A stretch of DNA of 64,000 nt from Elephas maximus indicus (GCF_024166365.1 NC_064819.1:203323293-203387292), one strand, 5' to 3'; shown: positions 1 through 11,965, numbered from the stretch's first letter. Translations and numbers: made by a program. The notes: generated by a model not told the origin, from the letters alone.

Positions 1-345
1 CTTTACAACTTTAATATTTTTTCTGTTTATCATGATGTTGCTTATTGGTCCAGTTGTAAGGATTTTTGTTTTCTTTATGTTGAGGTGTAACCCATACTGA
101 AGACTGTGGTCTTTGATCTTCATCAGTAAGTGCTTCAAGTCCTCTTCACTTTCAGGAAAAAAGGTTGTGTCATGTGCATAACGCAGGTTGTTATTGAGTC
201 TTCTTTTAATCCTCATGTCCCATTCTTCTTCATATAGTACAGTTTTTTGGATTATTTTCTCAGCAAACAGATGAATAGGTATGGTGAAAGGATACAACCC
301 TGACCCACACCTTTCCTGACTTTCAACCATGCAGTATTCCCAAAT
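1..345 (-). mobile_element. RTE-clade LINE fragment, reverse transcriptase part
   Basis: Reverse-strand copy of the same LINE seen at 15978, 34277, 41128, 44578 and 51461. It runs off the left edge of the window. It covers the stretch that in the better copies encodes the region around the YADD catalytic motif and the following part of the ORF. It is broken by stops and small indels and is a dead copy. The junction with the next repeat lies near position 345. Confidence 0.85.
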
Positions 346-585
346 ACATAGAGACCAAAGTTTATTAGTGGGTACCAGGGGCAGGCGGGAAGGGAATATG
401 AGGAGGTATTGCTTAATGGGCATTGAGTATCTGCTAAGGGTGATGAAAAAACTTGGAAACAGGTAGTGGCGATGGTTGTTCAACATGGTGGAAGTAATTA
501 ATGTCGCTGAATTGTACACATAAAAATGGTTAAAATGGAAACTGCTTTGTTATATATATTTCACCACAATATGTTTTTTAATGCT
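346..585 (+). mobile_element. Old L1 3' end
   Basis: Matches my memory of the 3' end of mammalian L1MA/L1MB elements: a GATGAAAAA block, then a 'ctgaattgtacac' block, 'aaaatggttaaaatgg' and a terminal 'tatatttcaccacaat'. No coding capacity. The exact subfamily cannot be set by eye. Confidence 0.7.
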
Positions 586-1242
586 TCATCACCTAGAAAT
601 AGTTCATGTCTCTGAGGTCAGGTACCAACCTGTACTCACCCTCTCAGTACTTTCCTGCTAGCCCCAAGATCTAAAATCCATGACTCCCCACTCCTCCAGG
701 CTAAAAGCACCTGCCACACAGAAGTAATCACCAGAAGGAGGCTTTGATTCTCCTAACTAGAAGAAGAAGGCTGGCAGCAAGTTGACCTATATGTATACCC
801 ATCAATAAGCCATGTTTAACATGTAAGTGCTTTGCAGTTGTCTTGCATATAATCCCCATGATTTATTCTTTTTAGGAAAATTTGGGAGGTTTCGTTTCAG
901 GTTTTGTTTTAAGATAAAATCATCACCCAGGGAAGTTTTTCTAAAACAGCATTGTTATAGGGCTCTGGCTCACATTTTCTATCAAGATGTTCATTCATAT
1001 AGCAGCTCTTTCTCTAGTAAAGTCTCCACAGTAAACAAGAGAATGTAGGCAAAGCACCTCGCAGGATGGCTGACCCAAGACTTGTTCAGGTTCTTTTTTC
1101 TCCACTCTTTCCTACCATTGATCTAACAAAATTATTTTAATATTAGAAAACTTGGGAGGACGTTAAACTATATTTGTCTGACTCAAGTTCCCTTCGTCCC
1201 ATTTGCTCCTTAAAGTAAACACTATCCCTAACGTTCAATATC
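586..1242. other. Intergenic sequence, nothing recognised
   Basis: Unique-looking AT-rich sequence upstream of TCF21. The only open frame of note (827-1048, 73 codons) has no recognisable domain and is not supported by splice or promoter signals. Confidence 0.5.
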
Positions 1243-1441
1243 AATTGCCAGAGAGATGATTCTGACTCATGATGACCCCATGTGAGTCAGAGTAGAACTA
1301 TGCTCCATAGGGTTTTCAATGGCTGACTTTTTGGAAATAGATTGCCAGACCTTTCTTCTGAGGCTCTTCTGGGTGGACTCAAACCTCCAACCTTATGGTG
1401 AGCAGCTAAGGTTATTACCAGTCGCATTACCCAGGGATTCC
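1243..1441 (-). mobile_element. AfroSINE (long form), minus
   Basis: Reverse-complement AfroSINE. The tail end ('gattctgactcatgatgacc') comes first, then the 'cagagtagaact' block, the middle 'agattgccaga' block that is present only in the long form, and the tRNA-derived head at the right. Diverged, with several indels. Confidence 0.85.
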
Positions 1442-2923
1442 TAATATGCATAGACTTGGCTGTTTTCAAAGCTACATTATGGCGCATGTGGAATGCAAGT
1501 TTAAGTCTTGGGTATAAAGAACCATAGTGAGTTTTTCTTTAGACTTCATTGTTGTTATTTGCCAGCTTTAAAACTTAATGTGTTGCATCTGATTTACAAT
1601 TCACTGAATTCAATGTGAGAAGAGGGGGCTAAAATATGGTGAACACCAAGAAGACTTCCGATTACTGAATAGATTTTTACCCTGGGCTGGTGCCAGATAA
1701 AGATAACAGCAACATACAACATCATCCTTACTGACCTCCTTAGATAGTCACATAGCTCACTAGTACTATATTCACTTTGGCTGTCAAAGTAGAACAGGCC
1801 AGCATCACTATAATTTGTAATAAGTGAGGGGAAATAATTCTTGCTTTACAAAATAAAGTAAAAATTTAAGAAAATAAAGCCAGATCTCAATGGGGTTAGG
1901 AGCATATCTATCAGCAGCAAGCAAAGGGTAGAGTTGCAAATACATAGAATTAAGGAAGGAGGCATCAACTTGCACAGAAGGTTGCAAACCATTCATGTGA
2001 TTGTGGTTAGCATCAAATAAAAGGAACACACAGGAGGCATTAATTAGAAGTGAAGGAAAGACAATTGGCAGTTTTGTCAGTTTGCCAGCCTGTGTGCCTC
2101 TTATTCAAATGATGGGGAGTACAAGAAAAGGATTAAAAGCTGAATTTGGAAGCATTTTTTTTTTCCCCCGAGAAAGAGAATATGATGGCATATGTGGTAA
2201 GTTCAAATTCAGCCTGTGATGTTTTCCTTCTCATAAGTGAGGAAGAAAATTATTGCATCTAAGGGCAACTGAATCAAATTTGAACTTCCTGAAAATTTAT
2301 CAGTTGATAAGCCAGGATTTAAGTTCTAGGATACATTCCTTGCCTAACCCTCATTTTACAACTTTTGGAGATAAATTTTCCTTAGCACTAAAATCTTTCA
2401 AAGATAGTCTAGTTTGCAAAAGCAAATTGTTTAGAAGCATGCAGTAAATTGGCCAGATGTTTCCAGTACATAAACTGTTCCTTAAAAGTAAGGTAAGAAC
2501 GTTTGGAAACTACCTAATACTTTCAAACCAGTACTTTTCTACTTTGTGCATTGAAACAGTAATATTCAGTGTATTTCTGTTGTTACAGAAAGAGTTAATG
2601 CAGCTTCTCAAAAGTCCTTCTCTTCTCACAGAATATAGTTTATATTTTGGGAGAATTTGGCACAGCTTAAGTTACAGCTTAACTGATTTGCTCAGTAGAA
2701 TCCAACAATAAGTCATTTCCCCCTTCCTATTTGTTCCTGAGTGTTTATTAGCAAGAATAGATACAAAATGTCAAGGGAGAAAAAGTATTATTCATATTAT
2801 TCTACTTTCTTCAAGACTTCACATCAAGATATCTAAATGACAGCCTTCTTCACAACTGCTCCCAACTGGCAGTCATCCCTTAAAGAATTTTAGAAACACT
2901 CCAAAGTTCGTTATCAACCCACT
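1442..2923. other. Intergenic sequence, nothing recognised
   Basis: AT-rich, apparently unique sequence upstream of TCF21. Short open frames here (60-84 codons) show no domain, signal peptide or codon bias. Distal regulatory elements could lie here, but none can be named from sequence alone. Confidence 0.4.
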
Positions 2924-2934
2924 AGCCCTGCCCA

Positions 2935-3199
2935 AGCGAGAATGGCGAGACTTTGTCTCAAATACTTTGGACATGTTATAAGGAAGGGCCAGTCCCTAGG
3001 GAGGGACATCCTACTTGGTAAAATAGAGGATCAGTGAAAAATAGGAAGACCCTCAATAAGATAGATGGACCTAGTGGCTGCAACAATGAGCTCAAACACA
3101 GCAACGTTATTAGGATGGGGCAGGATCCTGCAGTGTTTCGTTCTGTTGTACCTAGAGTCGCTATGAGTTGGAACCAACTTGATGGCACCTAACAACAAC
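2935..3199 (+). mobile_element. RTE LINE 3' end with target-site duplication
   Basis: 5'-truncated RTE copy of 265 bp. It covers the last part of the ORF ('tactttggacatgttat' block) and the 3' tail ending in 'gatggcacctaacaacaaca'. It is bounded by an exact 11-bp repeat, agccctgccca, at 2924-2934 and 3200-3210, so both ends are well fixed. Confidence 0.9.
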
Positions 3200-3210
3200 A
3201 GCCCTGCCCA

Positions 3211-4848
3211 GTCTAAATGTATCACTGCAGGATCCATGGACCTGGGACTTAATTCTTGCTTATGTACAGCAAAATAAATGCTAGATACGAAACCCGGTTT
3301 GGAGCATGAAGCTTGTTTTTTTCCCCTCCGGAAGTTAGTATTTTTAAGTTTCTGACATTGAAAAGAATACACAGAAATAGAAATCTATTCAGTGGGATCC
3401 CTTACTAGGATTGTAACTATTTCCAAACAGCCTCAGCTACTACAAACTAAGGTGTAGCAGAGGATCAAACCAAACCAACCAAAGAACCCCAAGAAGACAA
3501 ACCTTTACAGATTAATAATCTGGTATGTGGCAAGGCCCTAGTTGTGTTCTTGATTTTCATCATCAGAGCCCAAGGAGCATATTTCGATAAACTATCTGTG
3601 GTTACTTTGCAGATATTTCAGTAGCTATACACATGTGTATTTCACAAAGTATTAGTCAATGCCTATTTTTATATAGCTCTTTTAGTCTAAAAATAACTTT
3701 AACTTTCATGTCTTACTAAGACTGCTACAAGAGAGGGTAAATCAAAGAAAAACTAGTTTGGGAATCAGTAAGGAAATGTTTAACAGGCTTGCTGGGTGTC
3801 CTTTTAATGCTGTCTTGGATCTCAGATTAAATTATAGTTTCTGTGTTGTAGTCTTGAGTCATTTGTGCATGAAGACAAAGGCAACCTCAACTTGATATTT
3901 CTGTCATCCTTGCTGTGGGAAGAGTCCTTTTTCTGGTTTATAACATCAATCACTCTTGCAATAAATCTTGGTGGTGGATATGGCCATTTAAATCTCCACC
4001 TGCACAAACAACAGAAAATAAGAGAGCTCATAAATCTCTACACTAGTGATTAACAAATTTTGAATCCTCGGCAAAGATATTATGATGGAGGGGGTCTCAC
4101 TAATTCATTAATAAAGACTGATTTGCTGACAATCTGTTTAGTTTACAGCATAGGGGGAAAGCAAACAAGACCCTGCTAACAAAACAAAACGTTAGAGGTT
4201 AGTGAATTCCCAGCTGAGCCCAGGATTAGAGATATGATATCTTAATGTAGAAGAGGGGTACAGACTCTGAGCCAGAAAACTTAGAAGCTGCTCTTACATT
4301 TGACTAAAGTCCTTCATCTTCAATGCCTTACTGCACAGAAACAAACACTAGAAAAGAAGTGGTAAGAGAGATTCATGCCTTCAGTCTCGCCAGTTTAATT
4401 TCACCAATTTCATTCGCTGCCTTGGCTTCTGGTTTCCCTTGCTTTTCTTGTTACTCCCCAGAATATTTTCTTAGTCCCCAGAAAAGATGGTAGGGGCTGG
4501 GATTAGGGTTGGCAAAGAACCTTTCCCAGAGGGATACTCCTGCCCAGTGCTTTGTAATGTCAGCTTCATGTGCTGGGAGCAAAGGGGAATGGAAGGAAAA
4601 GGCAGAAGAATTTGTCCCTTAGGTAGGCAGAATCAGAGAGGGAAACCGTTTAGATAGGGAAGTTCCTAAAGCAGCAGAAGCGAGCAGAGGGTATGCATCA
4701 GAAGAAGCCCAGGCAGGGTGGTATCTGAGAGCAACTAAGACTTTTAAGACAATGTGAAGTGCATTTCTAGAGAGAAAGTTAGGGGAAAGTTTTAATTTCA
4801 TTAAGAAATCAACGTACAAAATATTTTTTACACCGTCATATTATCCTT
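3211..4848. other. Intergenic sequence upstream of TCF21
   Basis: Apparently unique sequence with no recognisable repeat or gene. Open frames of 60-113 codons are scattered on both strands without any family signature. Confidence 0.4.
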
Positions 4849-4889
4849 TCTCTCTCTTTCTCTCTCACACACACACACACACACACACT
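4843..4889. repeat. (TC)n(CA)n microsatellite
   Basis: A run of TC/TTTC repeats passes directly into a CA repeat. An alternating AT/GT stretch follows at about 4970-5010. Confidence 0.9.
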
Positions 4890-5479
4890 AAACTGTGTGT
4901 GGTTGTGCAATGGTCAAGTGTGTTTGTGTACACCCTGGCAGTTCCTTGATATCTTTAAAGTGACCAGATTTTATATATATATACATACACTGTATGTATA
5001 TGTGTATATTTGTATTTTCTCCATCATCACTATAAAGATTCTATGAGACAATTTTTCTTTTTTTTTACCCTCAGGTAAGGTGAGAAGATATCCTGGTAAA
5101 GGCATAGAGTCCTATAGGGTGCCCTCAGGAGGCCCGCCATCCCTGCTTGGACTTTGATTGGTGCTTTCCTGGGGGGGTGGGGGGAGGGGATTTGTGAGAT
5201 TTGTGGGTGAAAGGCCCAAAAAGAGCAAGAAGATCTGATCGTTTTTCTAAGTTCTCAGAAACAACCAGCTGGCACCTCTTAAGAGGTAAAGAAGGCTTTA
5301 GGAGATGAGCAAGGGGCAAAGGGCTGTGGGTGGGGCTTGCTTCTCCTCTGCCAGGGCGACATTGGAAGAAGGTATTTGCTGGTTGCAGTTGAACTGATTT
5401 ACTTTACAAGTTGGAAATGAGGGTTTCTGAGTGAGGGAGAGTTTCCCTCCTGTTGTGAAAGGGGTCTAAGAGTGTTGCT

Positions 5480-5824
5480 GGGGCCTGACAGGCCCCTCCC
5501 CTGGGCTGCAGGGATCCGCCTCTCTATTCCCCAGATAAATTCCTAGTGTCCACCAAATTCCTCAGCGCTCTCTCACACTCCCCTACGGCCACGACTCCGG
5601 GGGTGGGGAAAGACAGCGCCGGTCTCCTTCCCGCACAAGAAGCCCTCGCAGATTCTTCCCCACAGTTCTGCAAAGGGGAAGCGGTGTGAGGCCCAGCCAG
5701 ACCCCCAACTCCTAACACGAAGTGGCTACTCCAGACTCGGGGGACCACTGGTCTCGACGTCTCTGTCTCTTCTCTTTTTCTCGCCTTCTCTCTTCCTCTC
5801 CCTCTCACATCCTCTCCCACAAAC
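5480..5824 (+). promoter_or_regulatory. TCF21: TCF21 promoter and 5' UTR region
   Basis: GC content and CpG density rise from about 5480 and stay high through exon 1 to about 6660, which fits the CpG-island promoter known for TCF21. There is no clear TATA box. A pyrimidine-rich 5' UTR (long TCTCTTCC runs, 5760-5815) leads into the start codon. The exact transcription start cannot be fixed. An E-box CAGCTG lies upstream at about 5267. Confidence 0.7.
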
Positions 5825-8306
5825 ATGTCCACCGGCTCCCTCAGCGATGTGGAAGACCTTCAAGAGGTGGAGATGCTGGAATGCGACGGCCTGAAAATGG
5901 ACTCGAACAAGGAATTTGTGACTTCCAACGAGAGCACCGAGGAGAGCTCCAACTGCGAGAACGGGTCTCCCCAGAAGGGCCGGGGAGGCCTGGGCAAGAG
6001 AAGGAAGGCGCCCACCAAGAAGAGCCCCCTGAGCGGGGTCAGCCAGGAGGGGAAGCAGGTCCAGCGCAACGCGGCCAACGCGCGCGAGCGGGCCCGGATG
6101 CGGGTGCTGAGCAAAGCCTTCTCCAGGCTCAAGACCACCCTGCCCTGGGTGCCCCCGGACACCAAGCTCTCCAAGCTGGACACGCTCAGGCTGGCGTCCA
6201 GCTACATCGCCCACTTGAGGCAGATTCTGGCTAACGACAAGTACGAGAATGGCTACATTCACCCGGTCAATCTGGTAAGTTACTCTCGGCCTAGTCCCGG
6301 GTGGCTGCAGCCCCCAGTTCCTGGTCCCAGCTCTCCTGCCATCCTGTCCCCTCCGCGCAGTGTATGAGTGCGCTTGGGGCTGGGGGTGGGGGAAAGTTAC
6401 ACACCTCGGCCGCCGGCGGCCTAGCGCCTCTAGGGACCAGTGGCCGGCGGTCCCCACACAGTGCACGCTCTCTTCCCTACCAGCCACCGAGCAGGGGTGA
6501 TTTATAGGCGTGTTTGACGTGGCAGCCCAATTAGGGATTTGCAAGTGTATTAAGCTGGCAAAGTAGAGGGGTCCCGGGCGCCCGCGCCATCAGAGCAGGC
6601 GTGGCGCGCTGGTGCCTGACAGGGACACTTACAAGATGCTGCGCGCCCAGGAGGGGTTTTCCCGGGTTAACTTCATTGTTCACCAGAGGTTGCCTTGCTG
6701 CGTCGTCTGTGCTTTATTAATCCTTTTATTCTTCTTTCAGCAGAAGAATGGAACTTGATTTCCCCCTTGTAATTCTTGTAAACAAAAACCACACCATTCG
6801 TTTTTGTTTTTTCCCCAACTACGTTTAGGCCCATTAGATATGGACACATGCATACCCTCTACAATTATCCCCGAGGGCGCTTCTCCTATAGGTGCGTTAA
6901 CATTTTAAAACCCCAAGTGGTCTAGCAAATATCAGTATATTCTCATGAGTATTTGTGCAATAAATAATATTTTAAAAGGCCACTCACATCGAAGATTTAA
7001 GAACATATTACCTTTTTAATCTTAAAAAGTAATGCTCATTGAACCTAATGCTCGTTGAGCCTATTTTTCTCAAATACACTTTACAGTTTAAGAAAACCAT
7101 TTTAATTCCTTTCTCCTTTGATTTAATTGTAAAACCTCAGGCTCTGAAGAAAAACAACTTACTACCTCCTCTGTTTATATATGATAAGAAAGGGAGATTT
7201 TTCTCTTAAAAGTCAAGTCTTATCGGTCAGCACTAGCTCAAGAGGTTTGAATTTTCTTCACACAGAATTGGTTTCAGGACTTGGGGGGTGGGGGGGGGCT
7301 GTAAAAACACATTTTGCCGTAAAAGACCATTTTATCCTCAGGTTAAAAGTTTGGCTTTCTTTTATACATATGTATATATATATATAAATGAAATGAGTAA
7401 ATGGCTTTTTAAAATCTGAAGCTAAAATGAAAACATTACCTAGAACTTTCACAGTTGCTGCTGCCTTCATCTTTATGTAATCCGTAGCCGTCAAGTCGAC
7501 CTTTGGGTTCGCAGCCGAGCGCTTAATCACTGCGCCACTGGGCTCCTTTCATCTTTAGACAGAAAGTTAAATAAGCTTTATTATAAAATAGCACGGGAAG
7601 GGAGTAAAGAAAGCTACGCTTCCTCAGCTCAGTAGTAAGACGATCTTAAATATGCGTGCGTATTCTTTTATTAGCATTATTTTTCCCCTTATGAGCTAGC
7701 TATTAATTTCAAAAAATGGCCAAAGCACGTTTGTGATGGAGGAAACGAAAGTGGGTGAAGGGAAATAGGTGGGGTGATGGTGAGGGAGCCTGGAAACCTG
7801 ACCGCAGTCCCATGACGGGCCATGAGGGCTCCTTGCCCCGAACCCGGTACCCAAATAGGCGCAAGGTCCTCCTGGCTTCCCTGCCCAGCCTCGCTGTCAC
7901 CTCGCCTCCGGCCATGCCACACTTGAGCCACTCTCAGCTTTCCAAGGGTTTCCTCCCTCCGTATCCAGTAGGAACCCACTTTGCCTTTACATGAAAAACC
8001 CCACGCCACCAGAGCTGTGGCTTGGCGCCAACGCTGCTTTTTGCCCTATCCCAGCCGCAAGACGGTACTAGGACGTCGGGTAAACGGCGGCGACAACTGG
8101 TCTCTCCAGCCCACTGAGTCCCTCCACCGCGCCCCCTCCTTTCCTCTCAGCCTCCGAGCCCACTCCAGCACCTCCTTCACCGCCACTTACCTCCTCCACC
8201 CTCTTCTCTCCTGCAGACATGGCCCTTTATGGTGGCCGGGAAACCCGAGAATGACCTGAAAGAAGTGGTGACCGCTAGCCGCTTGTGTGGAACCACGGCG
8301 TCCTGA
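5825..8306 (+). CDS. TCF21: Transcription factor 21 (capsulin/epicardin/POD-1), two coding exons
   Basis: Class II tissue-restricted bHLH transcription factor. In the family it acts in the nucleus as a heterodimer with E-proteins on E-boxes and controls mesenchyme of kidney, lung, spleen, epicardium and gonad. Exon 1 codes residues 1-150 (5825-6274) and exon 2 residues 151-179 (8217-8306). The start has an A at -3 (acaaacATG). The N-terminus is acidic and serine-rich (about residues 1-50), followed by a basic patch KRRKAPTKK at 58-66. The bHLH spans about 79-135: basic region [14 protein letters not shown], helix 1 with [15 protein letters not shown], helix 2 with [18 protein letters not shown]. 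The C-terminus ends in LCGTTAS. The length equals the usual 179 aa. Exon 1 is followed by gtaagt and exon 2 is preceded by ctgcag, both intact, at phase 0. From memory the protein matches human TCF21 except Asn for Ser at residue 162. The paralogue musculin differs in its N-terminus, so the assignment is firm. Confidence 0.97.
6275..8216 (+). other. TCF21: TCF21 intron 1
   Basis: 1942-bp phase-0 intron from the donor gtaagt to an acceptor in a polypyrimidine tract ending ctcctgcag. The first 400 bp are GC-rich, continuing the CpG island. The middle is AT-rich and carries one miniature SINE (7476-7547). The last 450 bp become GC-rich again ahead of exon 2. Confidence 0.9.
7476..7547 (-). mobile_element. 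Miniature AfroSINE with 10-bp target duplication
   Basis: Only 72 bp long. On the minus strand the tRNA-derived head (ggagcccagtggcgcagtg) is joined directly, after 'aaaggtc', to the extreme 3' tail (gacttgacggc). The whole body is missing. An exact repeat, ttcatcttta, bounds it at 7466-7475 and 7548-7557. It lies in the TCF21 intron, away from the splice sites. Confidence 0.8.
8217..8306 (+). CDS. TCF21: TCF21 coding exon 2
   Basis: Short terminal coding exon giving residues 151-179, starting [10 protein letters not shown] and ending GTTAS before a TGA at 8304-8306. It joins exon 1 in phase 0 without splitting a codon. The frame and length match the family, and the acceptor tract upstream is strong. 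Confidence 0.97.
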   Translation, partial: TWPFMVAGKPENDLKEVVTASRLCGTTAS

Positions 8307-8765
8307 CCTTGGAGGTGCGAGCCTGGGAAAGGCGTGCTTCCGGGGGGGAGCGGGCCCCGGGAAGGCGACCCCTGCCCTCCCTGCTCTCTGTCTGTGCTTC
8401 CCCCTTGCAACGCTCCTCTCCCTGTTCTACCCCGCGAGAACATTTTACAGCGACGAGGAGATTCGTTTCCAAACCAGAGGAGATCAACTGTACTTACAAA
8501 GATGCCCATCTATTTAACTTTATTAACTTCTACCGTGAATGACTCTGCGAGCCTTGCTGGTCCAAGTGCAATATGTAATTATAAATATATAAATCGATAA
8601 TGAGAGCCTATCAATGTGTATCTTTTGTACAATATGTTGTAAAATGTAGATCATAGAATAGCTGACTTTGACAGTCACATTTATAAAGTAATTCACTTAA
8701 AGATATATATTTTTTTCAAACAAGTTTTGCTACTTTCGAAAATAAATCTTTCTTTATATTGCTAA
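8307..8765 (+). terminator. TCF21: TCF21 3' UTR and poly(A) signal
   Basis: GC-rich just after the stop codon, then AT-rich. A canonical AATAAA lies at 8741-8746, followed by a T-rich stretch, so cleavage is expected near 8760. Earlier ATAAAT-like sequences (8580-8600) could act as weaker alternatives. Confidence 0.8.
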
Positions 8766-9350
8766 ATTCCCGGACGCTGCTGTGATTTTTTAAAAAAATA
8801 TTTGGAATAGAAAAATGGGGAACGATGGGGAAATTTGATAATAAAAGTGGCCCTTTCAAACCTCAATCTAAACTTCTAGAGCGAGAAAAGTGATTAAATA
8901 TGATTTCCACTATGGAGATGTGGATCATAGTTTGCACTAAAATCTTTAACTTTTGTCCGCCATGTTTGCAGGTTGCTCTTAAGACAACTAGAAATAATAC
9001 AACTGTAAGCAAAGAACGGGTAAGATTAAAGTTATTAACAGTTACACAATTCGGGAGAAAAAAATACAGCAGAAAAGGATAATCAGCGTGTCAAGTATTC
9101 CAAAGTATAACTGCTGATACACGCAGGAAGGTAAACTTCCCCTTTCATAACTTTCCAGGCGTGGACATGAACCCAAACAATCTTTATTTGCAATCTAACA
9201 AGGAAATAAGGGGAGCTACGAAAAATGTAAATTCCATAACCCTTATGATGCCTTCTGTGACTTTCAAAGTGCTTCAACATACGTTATATATTTCCTGTTA
9301 ATTTATTAATTAATGCATTCTAGCAATAATAAACGCGCATCCATACATTT
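8766..9350. other. Downstream flank of TCF21, nothing recognised
   Basis: AT-rich sequence with no recognisable repeat. That is unusual compared with the repeat-dense region further right and may reflect constraint. Confidence 0.4.
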
Positions 9351-9354
9351 CGGT

Positions 9355-10260
9355 TGTGGTTCCAGTGCGCACAGCCCCCGCCACGACTTCCGGCGGAGTG
9401 GGTTTTAATTTAAACATCTTCCAGGCTACGGAACAGCTCGTTGGGAAAGATTAAGTTGAGATAAACAGAGAGGCGAGGCCGAGGAGCCTGGGACCGGGCT
9501 CCCTCGCTGCCCCAGCGCAGCCCGCGGCTGCCGATGCACCAGATGCCACCGGGGCTGTTTAATGTTCGGGGTTATGACCGCAGTGTTTACAAGACGTCTT
9601 CGGTTATTTATACTGTTATTCCTCGCAGAGGGCCTTGAAACTTCCGCTTCGTTTGCTCTTTCTTTTCGATTTTTTTTTTTTTTTTCTTCTCTGCTCCGTT
9701 TGTTACCTGGATTAAGAGCTCCCTCCCTCTTCTGCTCTTACCTCGAACCAACACCAAAGGCCGGTTAAGCGCCATCGAGAAAGGAGCCGGCGATACTTGT
9801 AGGGACCAGGGAACCGCTTTGCCCCAGCGCGTTCTCTGATAGTTACCATAGCCACCAAGTCCAATCCTCCCTCCTCCAAGGGCTGGGAACTTTGTCGATT
9901 CCCCTTCCACGTGCCTGTCATTTGCACGACCGAGGGCTTTTTCTGTGTCTGTCAGGTCACCCCTCCCCATCTGATCTTCAAGCGCGCATTTCAAGGAGCA
10001 CTGGCTACAGCCACTTTCCCCAAATCCAGTTGCTGTGTCACTTTTATCAGAGGGATACTGCCTTCGCCTCGACCTATCCAGAGTTCAAGTCCGCGACGAG
10101 TCCCAGAGAGACTTGCCTTTCGGGTTCAGCAGATTTTCCAAGCGCCCCCTGAAGTTTTTACAAACCAAATGTCCCAAATTATGAGCAATCTGAGCAGACT
10201 ACGGAGATGGCCATAGAGATGTAGTCTCTCCTTGTTCATTCTCTGACGGCCCCAAACTGC
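9355..10260. promoter_or_regulatory. GC-rich, repeat-free block downstream of TCF21
   Basis: CpG-containing, repeat-poor sequence with GC-rich parts at about 9360-9560 and 9760-10200, separated by a poly(T) run. No convincing open frame. Forkhead-like GTTTAC and GATA-like motifs are present but common by chance. It is a candidate enhancer or conserved noncoding block, and this is inference only. Confidence 0.35.
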
Positions 10261-10587
10261 AGGCTCTTTTTTTTTTTTTTTTTTTTTTTGAAGTCCTATG
10301 TATCCTACCCATAATTTGAAGCCTATGATTTAATCAAAAGGCATGAGCTATGAATATGGAACAGGTAGGTTGAGCCCTGGCTCCGCCTGGAGCTAGCGGC
10401 TCCCTGAAAGGGCCCGGGTCCTCCCTTTTCTCATCTCCGGAAATAGTGAAATTGATGATAATAGTTGTTCTAGTCATACTTTCCTCTTTCCTCTCACGAA
10501 GACTTAGCGGAGCTCAAATGACATTTTAGCTGCAATACTTTTGTAAAGGAAAAGTTTCCTGCAAATGACAATTACTCTTACCAAGCA

Positions 10588-10770
10588 GGAGCCCTGGTGG
10601 TGCAATGGTTAACCACTTGGCTGCTAATCTAAAAGTCAGAGGTTCCAGCCCACCAGCGGTTTTGCAGGAGAAAAGATGTGGGGATTCACTCCTCTAAAGA
10701 TTACAGCTTTGGAAACCCTATGACAGAGGTAGTTCTACACTATTCACTGGGTGGTACCCAGCAACAAGTG
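10588..10770 (+). mobile_element. AfroSINE (long form), 3'-incomplete
   Basis: Starts with ggagccctggtggtgcaatgg (tRNA-like head). The middle block of the long form is present (agatgtggggattcactcc, aaagattacag). The copy breaks up in the tail after the 'gttctac' block. Confidence 0.85.
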
Positions 10771-11790
10771 GCCTGTGGTGCCTTATCTGTGGCTATACTT
10801 GAATTCATCAAAATTGAAAGTCTTAGGCAAAAAGTTCAAAAAACATACAGACAATGATATTTTTATTGCACAAACCAGAACACTTATCTTCGATGCAAGG
10901 TCGCAAGTTAAGATCTCTCTCTCTTTGTGTGTGTGTCACCTTCCATCCCTCCTCAGTGTCCTCCTAATTTATCCAGAGCTTTCTACCAAAGTGACTATTT
11001 CCTAGGAATCTAAAATCCAGAAATATTCAGAGAGCAATGAAAGGGCTTGAGACCAGCAAATAGGCAAAGAACAACATCGGTGTCTCTGGCCCTCTGGATG
11101 CCAAGTCCACTCAGAGGCCTCCGCAGCAGAGCCTGGACACACTCGGGGGCCCCGAAGTTTTCAGGTGAATGGAATGAGCAGTTTGTAGGGATGACTGGGT
11201 TGTGGCTACCACTAGCCCCAGAAACACTGACCACCTCCACCCCTAACCACCATCTAAGCACCCCTACTTCCTTCTGGGCCCCTCTTCTACACCAAACAGC
11301 ACCTCCAACTTTCCTCACCTTTGGCTCCCCTACGCCACCTCTAGCCTCCTCTGGCCCAGCTTAGGTACACCATATTAGTGCTATATGGATAGGAGGCTTG
11401 CAGCTGCTGGGGAAGGTGTGGGGACCCCCTTTACTGCAAGCCGATATAGTTGAAGGTGAGGGGTGAGGAGTGTCCTGTCTGCGACCTCTTGGTCATGATT
11501 TGCAAGGTGCTTTCAGAAAGAACCAGGAGAATGGTGAAACATCTCAGATAAATGTATCTGCCAGTCTCAGGATGAATGGACAGATGCTCAAACTGAACTG
11601 TAACTTGTGAGGGGAAGTCCTCTTTCTCTCTTATTGTTTGCGTGGTGTTTTACGAACAACTCTGTACTTGTAGCAGGCTTGTCCACCGTCACACTGGAGG
11701 TTTCCTTCTAACAAGAGAAGCATAAACAATGCTCCTGTACCTGCTGGTTATATTTAGCAAACAGTGCAAAAGACTGCCCAAGGAGACCTT
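10771..11790. other. Intergenic sequence, nothing recognised
   Basis: Mixed-composition sequence. A C-rich, stop-poor stretch at 11040-11370 gives overlapping open frames of about 100 codons on both strands, which is expected from composition. No gene is supported. Confidence 0.4.
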
Positions 11791-11965
11791 TAAAGGAGTG
11801 GTTCTTCAGCTTATATCAGAATCAGCCAGAGGGCTCCTAGAAGCAGATTGCCTGAAAATTCTCGTTGAAGGGGTCTGGAGTGGGAACCCATAATTATATT
11901 TTTAACAAGTTCCCAAACCATGCTGATGCTGGTGGTACAACAGACACTTTGAGAAATAACGTTTT
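11791..11965 (+). mobile_element. MER5A-like hAT-Charlie element
   Basis: Begins 'gagtggttcttcagctt' and ends 'acactttgagaaataac', whose reverse complement resembles the start. This is the terminal inverted repeat layout of the small MER5A elements. The internal 'aatcagccagagggctcct' and 'gtgggaaccca' also fit. Confidence 0.65.

Noticed and set aside
5726-6544. 272-codon open frame on the minus strand over TCF21 exon 1
   Set aside because: Shadow of the GC-rich coding exon; no domain and it crosses the intron boundary.
10268-10290. Poly(T) run as a tail-only insertion
   Set aside because: No duplication at its edges and no recognisable element next to it.
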